Positions 7,125 through 15,589 are shown, counted from the first letter of the stretch. The stretch is 64,000 bases of DNA from Chloroflexota bacterium (GCA_012517865.1 JAAYUC010000023.1:1-64000), one strand, 5' to 3'. Notes: generated by a model not told the origin, from the sequence alone. Made by a program: numbers and translations.

Positions 7125-8990
7125 ATGCACACAGATAATTCCTACGACGTCATTGTTATCGGCGCTGGTCTTGCTGGCTTGTCAGCGGCCAGCCTGCTTG
7201 CCAAACGCGGTTTGAAAACAGCGGTAATTGATAAAAGCTACAACCCCGGCGGCTCTTGCGGCATCTTCAAACGCGAGGAGGTCATTTTTGACCAGGGTTC
7301 AGCCATGCTGTACGGCTTCGGCGAACAAGGGTATAACTCACATCGCTTTTTGTTCAGCTGCCTGGAAGAGCCCATCGACATGATTCGCCACGACCTGCTT
7401 TATGTGGTAAATTTCAAAGGCCGCCGCGTCCGTTTTTTTGCCGATATTGACCAGTTCATCACAGAACTATCCGGGCTCTTCCCGCAGGAAGCCGATAACA
7501 TCCGCCGTTTCTACCACGACCTGCTGCGCATGTACCTGCATGTCATGGTGGAATATCCCAGCTATACCAGCGCAGACGAAACCGACCCCAAAGAGTCCCT
7601 GCCAGCGCTGCTCAGGCATCCTGTTTCCTTCCTGCGCTTCTTCAGTTACATGAACAAAAGCGCCGGAGACCTGCTCGGCAAGTATTTTAAGAACAGGGAA
7701 ATTCTCAAGTTTTTTGACAAGCTCACTTCCACCTACTGCTACACAACCGTCCAGGAATCGCCGGCAGTGCTTGCCAGCGTGATGTTCGTGAACAATCACC
7801 TGGGCGGAAGTTATTACCCGGCCGGTTCCACCCTCTTTTTGCCCGGAAAACTGGAAAAGGTGATTGAGGAGCACGGCGGTGAGATGCTGCCGGAATGCGA
7901 AGTGACCCGCATCCTCTTCACGGACGGCAAAGCCTGCGGTGTGGAGCTGCAAGACGGCCGGCAGCTCTTCGCGGGCGATATTATCTATTCGGGCACAGTC
8001 TGGAACCTGTACGGAAAATTGGTGGACCCCGCCCACAGCACCGCGGAACGTCGGCAGTGGGCTGCCAAACAGGAACCCACCTACCCCAGCGTCGTGTTAT
8101 ACGCACTGGTCGATAAATCCGTCATCCCCGAAGATACCGCCCCGATAGAGATGTTGGTGGGCAACCCGGATAAGCTGGATGAAAGTGAGGTCACAGCCTA
8201 TATCTTCAGTATCGACGACCAAACCCTGTGCCCGCCGCAGTACCACACCATTGCGGCCATCGGCCCGACCTTTGAAAAATGGGACGGCTTGAGCCCGGAG
8301 GAATACCAGACCCGCAAAGCGCGCGAGCGCGAACGCCTGACCGAAGTGCTGGAGCGCCGTTTCCCGGGCTTTCGCGCCGGCATGCGTTTTTCAGAGGTCG
8401 CCACGCCGCGCACCATCGAACGCTACTGCCTTAAAAACGGCGGCGCTGTGGCCGGACCCAAGCAGGTATTAGGCCAGCACATCCTCAAGCGCCTGCACAC
8501 GCGCACAGAATGGGAAAACCTGTATTGCTGCGGGGAATCCACGGTCATGGGCACCGGCACACCCTCGGTCACCACCTCTGGCATCAGCGCCGCGAACGCC
8601 GTGCTCAAAAAACGCGGGCTGCAGCCCTTTAAGTACCGCCCTGACATGCCCAATTTTGTACGGATTGTCGAAAAGCCTTTCACGCGCGCCCAGCTCTACG
8701 CTGATTACCCAGTAGAGCAGCAAGCCGTGATGCGCGCCGCCTTCCGCTGCCAGTTCTGTGAAAACCCGACCTGCTCTCCTGGAAATGCACTGGACTTTCG
8801 CGGAATGCTGCGCAGGGTAAGCGTTGGCAACTTCGTCGGCGCGAAAAAAATCTCGGAAGAAATCAGCCGGCGCGTCAATGCCGCTCCGGAAAAGCTGCAG
8901 GAAGCAGAAGACAATTGCGTATTGAACAAACTGCGCGGAGAACCTGTGGAAATCCGGGCTGTGCTGGCGTTCCTGCAAAACGGCGCCTGA
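7125..8990 (+). CDS. CrtI-like NAD(P)/FAD-dependent oxidoreductase with C-terminal Cys-rich domain
   Basis: A 621-residue protein. Residues 8-45 are a dinucleotide fold (VIGAGLAGLSAASLL, then PGGSCG); residues about 460-500 hold the C-terminal FAD motif YCCGESTVMGTGTPSVTTSG. This is the phytoene desaturase/carotene isomerase/retinol saturase superfamily. An extra domain of about 80 residues (C542-x2-C545-x4-C550, distal C598) resembles the N-terminal iron-sulfur domain of glutamate synthase small subunits, but lacks the usual fourth CP cysteine. Substrate is unknown: a carotenoid or retinoid is attractive next to heliorhodopsin, but the superfamily is broad. No clear ribosome site precedes the ATG. 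Confidence 0.8.
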   Translation: MHTDNSYDVIVIGAGLAGLSAASLLAKRGLKTAVIDKSYNPGGSCGIFKREEVIFDQGSAMLYGFGEQGYNSHRFLFSCLEEPIDMIRHDLLYVVNFKGRRVRFFADIDQFITELSGLFPQEADNIRRFYHDLLRMYLHVMVEYPSYTSADETDPKESLPALLRHPVSFLRFFSYMNKSAGDLLGKYFKNREILKFFDKLTSTYCYTTVQESPAVLASVMFVNNHLGGSYYPAGSTLFLPGKLEKVIEEHGGEMLPECEVTRILFTDGKACGVELQDGRQLFAGDIIYSGTVWNLYGKLVDPAHSTAERRQWAAKQEPTYPSVVLYALVDKSVIPEDTAPIEMLVGNPDKLDESEVTAYIFSIDDQTLCPPQYHTIAAIGPTFEKWDGLSPEEYQTRKARERERLTEVLERRFPGFRAGMRFSEVATPRTIERYCLKNGGAVAGPKQVLGQHILKRLHTRTEWENLYCCGESTVMGTGTPSVTTSGISAANAVLKKRGLQPFKYRPDMPNFVRIVEKPFTRAQLYADYPVEQQAVMRAAFRCQFCENPTCSPGNALDFRGMLRRVSVGNFVGAKKISEEISRRVNAAPEKLQEAEDNCVLNKLRGEPVEIRAVLAFLQNGA

Positions 8991-9133
8991 AGAAAGCGAG
9001 CGATGCTTTTCGGGAGTTTTTTCTGACAGAGCCCCCCCTGCAAGCATGGGCAAGCGCCATTGCCCCGGACAATCCCCTGACCCATTTTGCTGCAGGGTGC
9101 AAAGGATGCAGATTATCTTGTGCCGCGAGCATC

Positions 9134-9160
9134 AAAAAAGCGCCTTTCCGGCGCTTTTTT
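9134..9160. terminator. Bidirectional terminator
   Basis: AAAAAAGCGCC pairs with GGCGCTTTTTT around TTTCC. A- and T-runs on both sides let it end the CrtI-like gene and the convergent thioredoxin-TPR gene. Confidence 0.85.
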
Positions 9161-9162
9161 AT

Positions 9163-9993
9163 TTAGAAAAGCACATTGGTGAGGTCCGCCCGGTATTGGC
9201 GCACCTCCGGATGCGTCTCCCCCAGGACTTCCAGCAGGCCCAGGTATACTTCCCGCACTTCGCCATTGCGGTAACCTTTATCCTTGCGCAGGATATCCAA
9301 AAAGCCATCCAGCGCGAGCAGGATTTTTCCTTTGCGCGCCAGTTTCAGGCTGTTGCGATAAGCGGCCTCCAGCGCGTCGGCTGGCGGATTCTGAACAGAA
9401 TCCAGCCACAAATAGGCCGCAACAACAGGCTTCAGCTGCTGGGCGGCGCTGAATTCATGGCTGGCAGGGAAATTCGAGAGCAGCAGATTGGCTTCCCGCG
9501 CCCTGCCCTGAATTAACATCAACCGCGCGAGGGCCAGGATGCCGCCCGGATGGCGCGGGTTTCCGCTGACGAAGCGCCCCAAGGCCTCCTCGGCTTCGCG
9601 ATAATCGCCCAGCAGAATCAGGCTTTTTCCCTTCTCGAGCAGTAAATCGGAGCTGTCGGGCAGCAAACTGCGGATAAGATGGCGCAGGTTGGGTTCCGAA
9701 AGCACGCCGGTAAACTCGGCGACAATTCTTCCGTCTACAAAGGCTTTTACGGCCGGAACATTCTTGACTTTCAGACGTTCAGCCAGTTTGGTCTGGTCAT
9801 CCACATTCACCCGCGCGAGACGAAACGCGCCTTCGGCTTCCTGGGCAATCTTTGCCAGCAGCGGCGACTGCACGCGGCACGGTATGCACCAGGGCGCCCA
9901 AAAATCCATCACCACTGGCACTTTGGTCGAGTAATTCACGACCTCAAGCTCGAAGCTTTCGTCACTCACGTCGATGATGTAATCGTCTGTCAT
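9163..9993 (-). CDS. Thioredoxin-TPR co-chaperone (YbbN/CnoX type)
   Basis: A 276-residue protein with an N-terminal thioredoxin domain (residues 1-108) followed by TPR-like helices. The active site is W35-C36-I37-P38-C39, so it keeps a reducible CxxC, unlike E. coli CnoX which has SxxC; the cis-Pro is in VKNVPAVKAF. This family holds stressed proteins for chaperones. No strong ribosome site is visible. A gap of 39 bases separates it from the upstream hypothetical gene. Confidence 0.88.
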   Translation of the reverse strand: MTDDYIIDVSDESFELEVVNYSTKVPVVMDFWAPWCIPCRVQSPLLAKIAQEAEGAFRLARVNVDDQTKLAERLKVKNVPAVKAFVDGRIVAEFTGVLSEPNLRHLIRSLLPDSSDLLLEKGKSLILLGDYREAEEALGRFVSGNPRHPGGILALARLMLIQGRAREANLLLSNFPASHEFSAAQQLKPVVAAYLWLDSVQNPPADALEAAYRNSLKLARKGKILLALDGFLDILRKDKGYRNGEVREVYLGLLEVLGETHPEVRQYRADLTNVLF

Positions 9994-10032
9994 TGCGGTT
10001 CGCTCACGCTAATTTTATCAGAGGCCAGTAAA

Positions 10033-10452
10033 TTATTCATCACCTTCCGCGATGATTCCAGGCTGATGAATGTCAATGACCTCACCATGCAGGTCCACCG
10101 TCACCCGAAAACCAACCATCCCAAGGTACGTCCGCGTGTCTTCTGGCAGGCCGGTTAACTGAATCGCCTCAAACTGTTTGTCTGTGTTTTCCAGCTGGCT
10201 GCGTATGACCGCGATGCTGAAAATATCCTCCTGACCAAGCATTTTGGCGGCTTGTTCGCTGATGATATCTTCGTGGCCGGCGATTTGCGCGGTAAGGGCA
10301 TCCCAAACCTGACGGTCAACATCCGCGGCGGGGATATGCCGCAAAAATCCATCATCGTCCAGAATGTAGACAGCCTCGCTGCCAACATAATCCACATTCA
10401 GCAAGTTGCCGGATGGGTCATAAACTAATCCTTCAAAAATGGCCTTATTCAC
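10033..10452 (-). CDS. Conserved hypothetical protein
   Basis: A 139-residue acidic protein, predicted to be soluble, with no recognised domain. It opens VNKAIFEGLVYDPSGNLLNVDYVG and has a central strand AVYILDDDGFLRHIPAADV. The start is set at GTG 10452 because AAAGGA lies six bases before it; the in-frame ATG at 10458 would abut that Shine-Dalgarno. The C-terminal strand VDLHGEVIDIHQPG is preceded by YLGMVGFRVT. It probably shares a transcript with the thioredoxin-TPR gene. Confidence 0.65.
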   Translation of the reverse strand: MNKAIFEGLVYDPSGNLLNVDYVGSEAVYILDDDGFLRHIPAADVDRQVWDALTAQIAGHEDIISEQAAKMLGQEDIFSIAVIRSQLENTDKQFEAIQLTGLPEDTRTYLGMVGFRVTVDLHGEVIDIHQPGIIAEGDE

Positions 10453-10531
10453 AGGCATCCTTTCCTGAATATTCTTTTGTCAAAAGTATAGCCGTTGAGT
10501 ATAAAAAAGAAGTTAACAAGCGATAATGCCG

Positions 10532-11566
10532 CTATGGCATCTCGGAGACCACGTCCACCCGCGTGCCGGTTTCGGCTACCATGTATTCCACATCCGGAGG
10601 AACTGTGGGGTTGCACCAGCGGTAAAGCCACTTCGCGTCTTGAGAGCGCATGTTGATGCAGCCGTTGCTCATACGGTGGCCCCAGTTAGAGTGCCAGTAC
10701 GCGCCGTGAAATGCCACGCCGCTCATGGTGATATAGCTCACCCAGGGGACGCCAGGCAGGTCGTAATCCACATTTCGGTCGCCGCTTTGCAGAACCATGC
10801 GCCGATAGGGGCGCTTGCGGTGAGTTTTAAACACCCCCAGCGGTGTGGAACCTTCCGCCAGACCAGTGGAGACAAGCGTGCTGAACACCGGTTTATCATA
10901 TTCGTACGCTGTGACGGTCTGGGAATACAGGTCCAATTTAATGCGCTTTTGGTCCGGCGGCACCTCGGGCGAAATCGGGGTCAATTCCTCCGCCGGAACC
11001 AGGCGCACCGCGTAGGCGCGCACATAGTAAGAGGCCCCGTTCATGTCATCCGGCAGTTCATACCAGGGTATGCCGTACTCATCGTACACCCGACTGCGCA
11101 CCCAGTGCGTGGAAGAATAGTAGTAATGCCGCTTGGCAAACGTGCCGCGCGGTTTGTAAAAAGCGTCTATGGAAGGAACGGTAATCTCGCCCAGGCAGCC
11201 GCCTTCCGGGATTGGCTCGCTGCTGACATTGCGGTGATTTTCCACATACTGCACAAAAATCGGCTGAATATAGGCGTCCTCCCCAAGCTTCAGCCAGTAA
11301 TGCGGATTGCCCTTGCTGTCCTTGACACTGACAGTTTCCTGGATTCGGACAAGCTGGTCAAACTTCAACAGGTCCTGAACTTTGGATTTCTCACTGGGTT
11401 CAGCAAAAACATACAGGCGATAGCGCGTAATGCGCACCCACGCGCCTTCAGAAAATTCCTCGTAAAGGGATTTCGCCAGGGTGGTGGGAATAGCGGCAGT
11501 TACCGCGCCGAGGCCCAAAATCTTCAGAAAATCTCTGCGTGTAAATTTTCGTGTAAAAAAGTCCAT
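10532..11566 (-). CDS. Tat-exported L,D-transpeptidase (YkuD)
   Basis: A 344-residue protein with a twin-arginine signal (RRDFLK at residues 10-15, then a hydrophobic stretch ending AAIPTTLA). The C-terminal YkuD domain has the catalytic pattern HGAYWHSNWGHRMSNGCINM, with Cys as nucleophile. It should form 3-3 crosslinks in peptidoglycan, or attach proteins to it, outside the membrane. The mid-region may be an SH3-like wall-binding part. The canonical SHGC is SNGC here, one substitution. Its ATG overlaps the previous stop as TGATG, so it is coupled to the second transpeptidase. Confidence 0.9.
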   Translation of the reverse strand: MDFFTRKFTRRDFLKILGLGAVTAAIPTTLAKSLYEEFSEGAWVRITRYRLYVFAEPSEKSKVQDLLKFDQLVRIQETVSVKDSKGNPHYWLKLGEDAYIQPIFVQYVENHRNVSSEPIPEGGCLGEITVPSIDAFYKPRGTFAKRHYYYSSTHWVRSRVYDEYGIPWYELPDDMNGASYYVRAYAVRLVPAEELTPISPEVPPDQKRIKLDLYSQTVTAYEYDKPVFSTLVSTGLAEGSTPLGVFKTHRKRPYRRMVLQSGDRNVDYDLPGVPWVSYITMSGVAFHGAYWHSNWGHRMSNGCINMRSQDAKWLYRWCNPTVPPDVEYMVAETGTRVDVVSEMP

Positions 11567-12615
11567 CAGTTATGAATATTTACCAGGATGCCCACATAAG
11601 ACCAAGTGAACAGCCATCCGGCATCGCCCGTCTCCATGTTAATACAGCCGTGGCTCATCGGACTGCCAAAATTACTGTGCCAATAGGTCCCGTGTATCCC
11701 ATACCCTTCGTAAAAATACATGGTGTAAGGAACATCCGGTAAATAATAACCCGGTCCCTGCATGTCGTCAAACAAATACATAACGTATACGTGGAACCTT
11801 CCGGTGGGAGTGGGGGTATTGGGCAGCCCGGTGGAAACCAAAAAAGAAGCGACAAGCGAATCGTCCACATAGGCGTAAAGCATCTGGTCGCTCAGGTCCA
11901 CGTCAATCCAGCGCGTGCCCTCCGGTTCAGCCGGCGGCTGCCAGGCTTCCGTGGGCACTTCCTCCTGGGGAACATAGGTGATAATGACCTCTGGAACCTC
12001 CGTCGCGGTGGGTGTGGGCGTGGGGGTAGGCGTTGGTGTGGAGGTCGGCGTGGGAGTAGGCGTCTGAGTGGGTGTGGGGGTAGGCGTCTGGGTGGGCGTG
12101 GGCGTGATGGTTGGGGTCAGACTGGGTTTCACCAGCGGCGCGGAATCGTAAAGCGCGAACTGACGCCCGGCCGAGACCACGCGCGGACTGAACGCCCCGA
12201 CAACGTACAGCGTGTACGCGAGCAGCCCACACGCCACAAACAGCAAAGCCGTCAGGAAACCCGGTTTGCGCCGGCGGAAGTTTTCCAAAGGGGTGAGTTT
12301 TGGCTTGGGCGCCTGAGGTTTTTCTGCGGTCCAGCCGGCGGCTTGGGCTTTGCGCAGTTCCTGCGCCGCCCAGGCCATGCCCTGCCGCGCGGTTTGGTTG
12401 CCCGGGTCCAGATCGAGAACTTTTTTGAGGAAGCCCACACCCTCCTGCGGGCTGGACACGCCGGCCAGAATCAAGAGCGCGCTGACCGAGTTCGGATTCA
12501 GCGCAAGCGCCTGTTCCGCCAGGCTTTTCGCGGCGGCGCGGTCGTTTCTCAGAACAGCCTGCCTGGCTTCGGAGATTAAGGATTCGAGGTTTTGGCCAGC
12601 GGCGTCCATAATCAC
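11566..12615 (-). CDS. Membrane-anchored L,D-transpeptidase with TPR region
   Basis: A 349-residue protein. Residues 5-90 are TPR-like helices (SLAEQALALNPNS), a single transmembrane helix lies near 117-140, a Thr/Pro linker spans about 165-205, and the YkuD domain ends with HGTYWHSNFGSPMSHGCINM. The TPR part would stay in the cytoplasm while the enzyme works on peptidoglycan. Either GTG 12615 or ATG 12609 may start it; the GTG forms a GTGA overlap with the amidase stop, which I favour for coupling. The repeated TPTPTPT linker is encoded by a low-complexity tract that could vary in length. Confidence 0.9.
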   Translation of the reverse strand: MIMDAAGQNLESLISEARQAVLRNDRAAAKSLAEQALALNPNSVSALLILAGVSSPQEGVGFLKKVLDLDPGNQTARQGMAWAAQELRKAQAAGWTAEKPQAPKPKLTPLENFRRRKPGFLTALLFVACGLLAYTLYVVGAFSPRVVSAGRQFALYDSAPLVKPSLTPTITPTPTQTPTPTPTQTPTPTPTSTPTPTPTPTPTATEVPEVIITYVPQEEVPTEAWQPPAEPEGTRWIDVDLSDQMLYAYVDDSLVASFLVSTGLPNTPTPTGRFHVYVMYLFDDMQGPGYYLPDVPYTMYFYEGYGIHGTYWHSNFGSPMSHGCINMETGDAGWLFTWSYVGILVNIHN

Positions 12616-13484
12616 GGTACCGGGGTGGCCTGCACCCCTTCGTTATTCAGATAACAGCGCAGGCCGGCAACGATGCCGTCCGCGAGTTTTTCCGGTTTCC
12701 GGGTCAGAATATCCTGGTCCAGGTTTAAGAATCCCACTTCAATGATGGCCGCTGTGGTCAGGGGGTCAATCTCGGAAAAGGCGTGGTAAGAGGTCATGTC
12801 ATTGGTGATGGACTGATAGTGGTACTGCAGTCCTGTTTCTTTCTGGTAGCGGTCCGCGAGGCAGCTCACCAGGCGGGTGGCATTGTCACTTTTGGCCGTG
12901 GAGAGCGCGGCCGCGACCTTGAAACCAGTGGCGGAATCGCTGTAATATTCGCAAGAATCAGCGTGGATAGAGATAAGCAGCGCGGCCTGGTAGCCTGCCA
13001 GGCGGGGGTCGAACTCATCCAGCAGTTCAACTTCATAGCCCATTTTGCTCAGCTTCTTCTGCACAAAAGCCGCAACGCTGCTGTTCACTTCCACTTCTGT
13101 CAGCCCATTCGGACACACCGCTCCGCTGTCGTTGCCGCGGTGACCCACCACAATCCCGATTTTGTTGGCAGGGAACCCAGCGGGCATTCCGGCAGCCGCG
13201 GTCTGTGTCAGACTGGCGCTTCCGCCGGCTGCCAGCGCTCTGGCCATTTTTTCCTGCAGGCTTTCGGCCAGCAGGCTCGAAGGCGTCCACAAGGTGAAAA
13301 GCGTGGCGACCAGCAGCGCGCCGCCCAGGATTATCCGCAGCGCGAGCCAGGTCGTGCCGTTTTTTTGGCGCGGTTGCTCGGTCTTCGGCGACGGGTCTGA
13401 AACTGGAACACTCACCTGCTCCTGCTTTCGGAACGGCAGATGAATTTCCGGCTTATCGTCAATCTTGTGCATGGATTTGCTCAT
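12612..13484 (-). CDS. N-acetylmuramoyl-L-alanine amidase (Amidase_3)
   Basis: A 290-residue protein with a short cytoplasmic N-terminus, one membrane helix near residues 50-68, and an Amidase_3 domain from about 110. Zinc ligands are seen in VVGHRGND, LTEVEVN and ISIHADS, and the catalytic Glu in IIEVGFLN. It cleaves the lactyl-amide bond between sugar and peptide in peptidoglycan. It is the first gene of a three-gene wall operon with two L,D-transpeptidases, so hydrolysis and crosslinking enzymes are made together. Confidence 0.9.
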   Translation of the reverse strand: MSKSMHKIDDKPEIHLPFRKQEQVSVPVSDPSPKTEQPRQKNGTTWLALRIILGGALLVATLFTLWTPSSLLAESLQEKMARALAAGGSASLTQTAAAGMPAGFPANKIGIVVGHRGNDSGAVCPNGLTEVEVNSSVAAFVQKKLSKMGYEVELLDEFDPRLAGYQAALLISIHADSCEYYSDSATGFKVAAALSTAKSDNATRLVSCLADRYQKETGLQYHYQSITNDMTSYHAFSEIDPLTTAAIIEVGFLNLDQDILTRKPEKLADGIVAGLRCYLNNEGVQATPVP

Positions 13485-13527
13485 ACTAATAATCTTACCC
13501 TATGTCTGCTCATCTTACGCACCCGGT

Positions 13528-13556
13528 TTGGTAATTCACCCCGGGCTTACTATAAT
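13528..13556 (+). promoter_or_regulatory. Promoter of the AMMECR1 gene
   Basis: TTGGTA (13528-13533), 17-base spacer, TATAAT (13551-13556), 44 bases before the start. Confidence 0.7.
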
Positions 13557-13600
13557 AAAAAAAGAGCGAAATTGTCGTAATTAAGAAAGGTGCAATTCCT

Positions 13601-14182
13601 ATGCCACAGAAATTATCCCGGGACGACTGGAACACTTTGATGCGCATCGCGTCTGACTCGGTATACGCCGCTGCCCACAGACGCCGGCCGGAACCCCTGC
13701 AGTTGGAGCTGCTTCCCGAAACGCTGCGCCAGAACGGGGCGGTGTTTGTCACCCTGACCAAGTCCGGCGAGCTGCGCGGCTGCATCGGCAGCCTGGAGGC
13801 CTGGCAGCCTCTGGCAGAAGACGTGCAACTGCGCGCCTACCAGGCGGCAGTCCAGGATTCGCGCTTTCCGCCGCTCAGCCCGGCCGAACTGCCGATGATT
13901 GAGATTGAAATCTCCCGCCTGACGCCGCCTGAACCGCTGATTTATGATTCCCCGGCCGACCTGCCCCGTCTGCTCAAGCCGCACCAGGATGGAGTAGTCC
14001 TTTCCGATGGGATACGCCGCGCCACGTTTCTGCCGCAGGTTTGGGAACAGCTGCCGCGGCCGGAGGAATTCCTGAGCCACCTGTGCGCCAAGATGGGCGC
14101 CCGCTCCAATCTCTGGCGCGAGAAAGTGCTGGATGTGCAAATTTACCACGTGGAAGAATTTAAACAAAAACCGGAATGGTAA
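13601..14182 (+). CDS. amrA: AMMECR1 domain protein (AmmeMemoRadiSam system protein A)
   Basis: A 193-residue AMMECR1 domain. It carries the family signature ELRGCIGSLEAW and the conserved QDSRFPPLSPAELP and IEISRLTPPEPL segments. In the AmmeMemoRadiSam system this protein works with a Memo-like protein and a radical SAM enzyme; neither is in the window, so this copy may act alone or with distant partners. The biochemical role is unsettled. AAAGG precedes the ATG. The stop codon lies inside the loop of the following hairpin. Confidence 0.85.
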   Translation: MPQKLSRDDWNTLMRIASDSVYAAAHRRRPEPLQLELLPETLRQNGAVFVTLTKSGELRGCIGSLEAWQPLAEDVQLRAYQAAVQDSRFPPLSPAELPMIEIEISRLTPPEPLIYDSPADLPRLLKPHQDGVVLSDGIRRATFLPQVWEQLPRPEEFLSHLCAKMGARSNLWREKVLDVQIYHVEEFKQKPEW

Positions 14183-14196
14183 GGCCATTCCGGTTT
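14168..14196 (-). terminator. Terminator overlapping the AMMECR1 gene end
   Basis: CCGGAATGG (14171-14179) pairs with CCATTCCGG (14185-14193), with the AMMECR1 stop TAA in the loop. The minus-strand side ends in TTTTTG, so it mainly serves the convergent DUF4013 gene. Confidence 0.7.
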
Positions 14197-14215
14197 GAAG
14201 ATTTCGCGAAAAGCT

Positions 14216-14848
14216 TTAATCTTTGGTAAGCGCGTAAGCCTGACCGGCAAGATGCGCTATCAGCAGCTGGGCGTACAGGCTGGTAATGAACGCCCCGACG
14301 AAAAAGGCAATACCGCCGAGCGGAGCAATAATGCCTGCCACAATCGTGCCGGCAAACACGAGCAGCCAGGCGCCAATGTTTTTTGTGAACAATTTGAAGA
14401 TTGTCTTCAAATCGATGCCTGCGGCAATGGTGCCTTTCACGGCGAAATTCGCTTGCACCACCGGCATAATAAGCGACAAGGCGATTCCATAGATAACGAG
14501 CAGCATTGTGATGAGAATCATTCCAAGGATTGGCAGAACAGGCGTGTTGGCGCTGTTCTCCGCGCCAATGCCCAAAGGAATGATGATTAGAGCCAGCAGC
14601 AACGGAACGGCGGTGTATATCAGGGTGACTACGAAATACCTGAATCCAAGCGCGAGGTCATCGCCAAAATCGCACTCCGGCAGTGGATATTCCTGCCCTT
14701 CCGCCACATTGCGCGTGGTTCTGAGGACGTAGCCCATCAATACCAACCAACCCACCACAGGGATCAGGCTGAAAAGGATGGGAATGATAATCTTGTCAAA
14801 CCACTTGGGGTCATCAAAAATATAAGTGAAAGCTTTTCCGAAATTCAT
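14216..14848 (-). CDS. DUF4013 membrane protein
   Basis: A 210-residue protein with the DUF4013 opening MNFGKAFTYIFDDPKWFDKI and about five hydrophobic helices. GYVLRTTRNVAEG lies after helix 1. The family is common in archaea and Chloroflexota and its function is unknown. The start at 14848 is preferred for the conserved opening and AAGGAG just before it; spacing is short, and ATG 14878 in the same frame would add ten residues. Confidence 0.8.
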   Translation of the reverse strand: MNFGKAFTYIFDDPKWFDKIIIPILFSLIPVVGWLVLMGYVLRTTRNVAEGQEYPLPECDFGDDLALGFRYFVVTLIYTAVPLLLALIIIPLGIGAENSANTPVLPILGMILITMLLVIYGIALSLIMPVVQANFAVKGTIAAGIDLKTIFKLFTKNIGAWLLVFAGTIVAGIIAPLGGIAFFVGAFITSLYAQLLIAHLAGQAYALTKD

Positions 14849-14916
14849 ATCTCCTTCTTTCTTTTGTTGTTGGAACACCCGTGCGGGCGGCTGATACAGC
14901 CAGCCAGGCGGTTGGA

Positions 14917-15183
14917 CTACAGCTGGATATAATCCTGGACGTTTAACACAAACACAATGGCTTTCTTCTCTTTGCCTTCCTTACCGGTCGTGCAGTTTTC
15001 CCGCAGGATTTGCAGCGCACGCGCCACTTTTTCATCTTCCAGGCCAATCAAAAGGGTGCTGCGGCCGCTGCGCAGGAAACTGCCGGTTGAGGCGATAAAG
15101 GTCGCCCGGATATCTTCAGCGTTCAATATGTCAGATACCCGATCGTTGTCTTCGTCATGGATGATGGCAATGATTAGTTTCAT
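14917..15183 (-). CDS. Short c-di-AMP receptor paralogue (DUF970, DarA/PstA family)
   Basis: An 88-residue P-II-like protein with MKLIIAIIHDEDNDRVSDIL and ASTGSFLRSGRSTLLIGLEDEKV, the c-di-AMP contact region of DarA/PstA. Compared with the upstream paralogue it lacks the segment containing PYP-x-E-x-VGG, so the large loop and last strands are trimmed. GAGGAG lies before ATG 15183; GTG 15189 is an alternative start. It overlaps or abuts its paralogue. Whether it binds c-di-AMP alone, or forms mixed trimers, is open. Confidence 0.82.
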   Translation of the reverse strand: MKLIIAIIHDEDNDRVSDILNAEDIRATFIASTGSFLRSGRSTLLIGLEDEKVARALQILRENCTTGKEGKEKKAIVFVLNVQDYIQL

Positions 15184-15185
15184 GC

Positions 15186-15530
15186 TCACAGCTCCTCAAA
15201 ATGCTCAAGGTCAAGCGCGAAGAGGTTTATTCCACCCACAACGGTTTCGGTGGGATAAGGCATTGGCAGCGGCGCGTTTTCGATGGGGGTGGCGATAAAC
15301 GCGATGCGCTTGCGGCAGGTGGAGGTCAGCAGTTCTTTCACGGCGTCCTGTTCGCTTTCCTTGCAGCCGACGAGATACGTGGCGTTTCGTTCCCTCAGGA
15401 AACTTCCCACGCTGGGAAGCCGCGTGAAACGTATCTTGTGCTCCCGCAGAACCTCGTTTAATACATCGCTGTCGGAGGCCTGAATCACGGCTATGATGAG
15501 TTTCATCTTTTCAGCGTCCATCTCATCCAT
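15186..15530 (-). CDS. Full-length c-di-AMP receptor (DUF970, DarA/PstA family)
   Basis: A 114-residue protein. MKLIIAVIQASDSDVLNEVL and SVGSFLRERNATYLVG match the nucleotide-binding half, and MPYPTETVVGGINLFALDLEHF matches the C-terminal half of DarA/PstA. These trimeric P-II-like proteins bind cyclic di-AMP and pass on its level in monoderm bacteria. The start may be ATG 15530 or 15521; AAGGATGGATG lies just upstream. It is immediately followed by a shorter paralogue. Confidence 0.85.
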   Translation of the reverse strand: MDEMDAEKMKLIIAVIQASDSDVLNEVLREHKIRFTRLPSVGSFLRERNATYLVGCKESEQDAVKELLTSTCRKRIAFIATPIENAPLPMPYPTETVVGGINLFALDLEHFEEL

Positions 15531-15589
15531 CCTTGTGCGTTTTCATGTAATATTGTAACCCATTTCCCCCTGCCAAGAAATCTGTTCTT

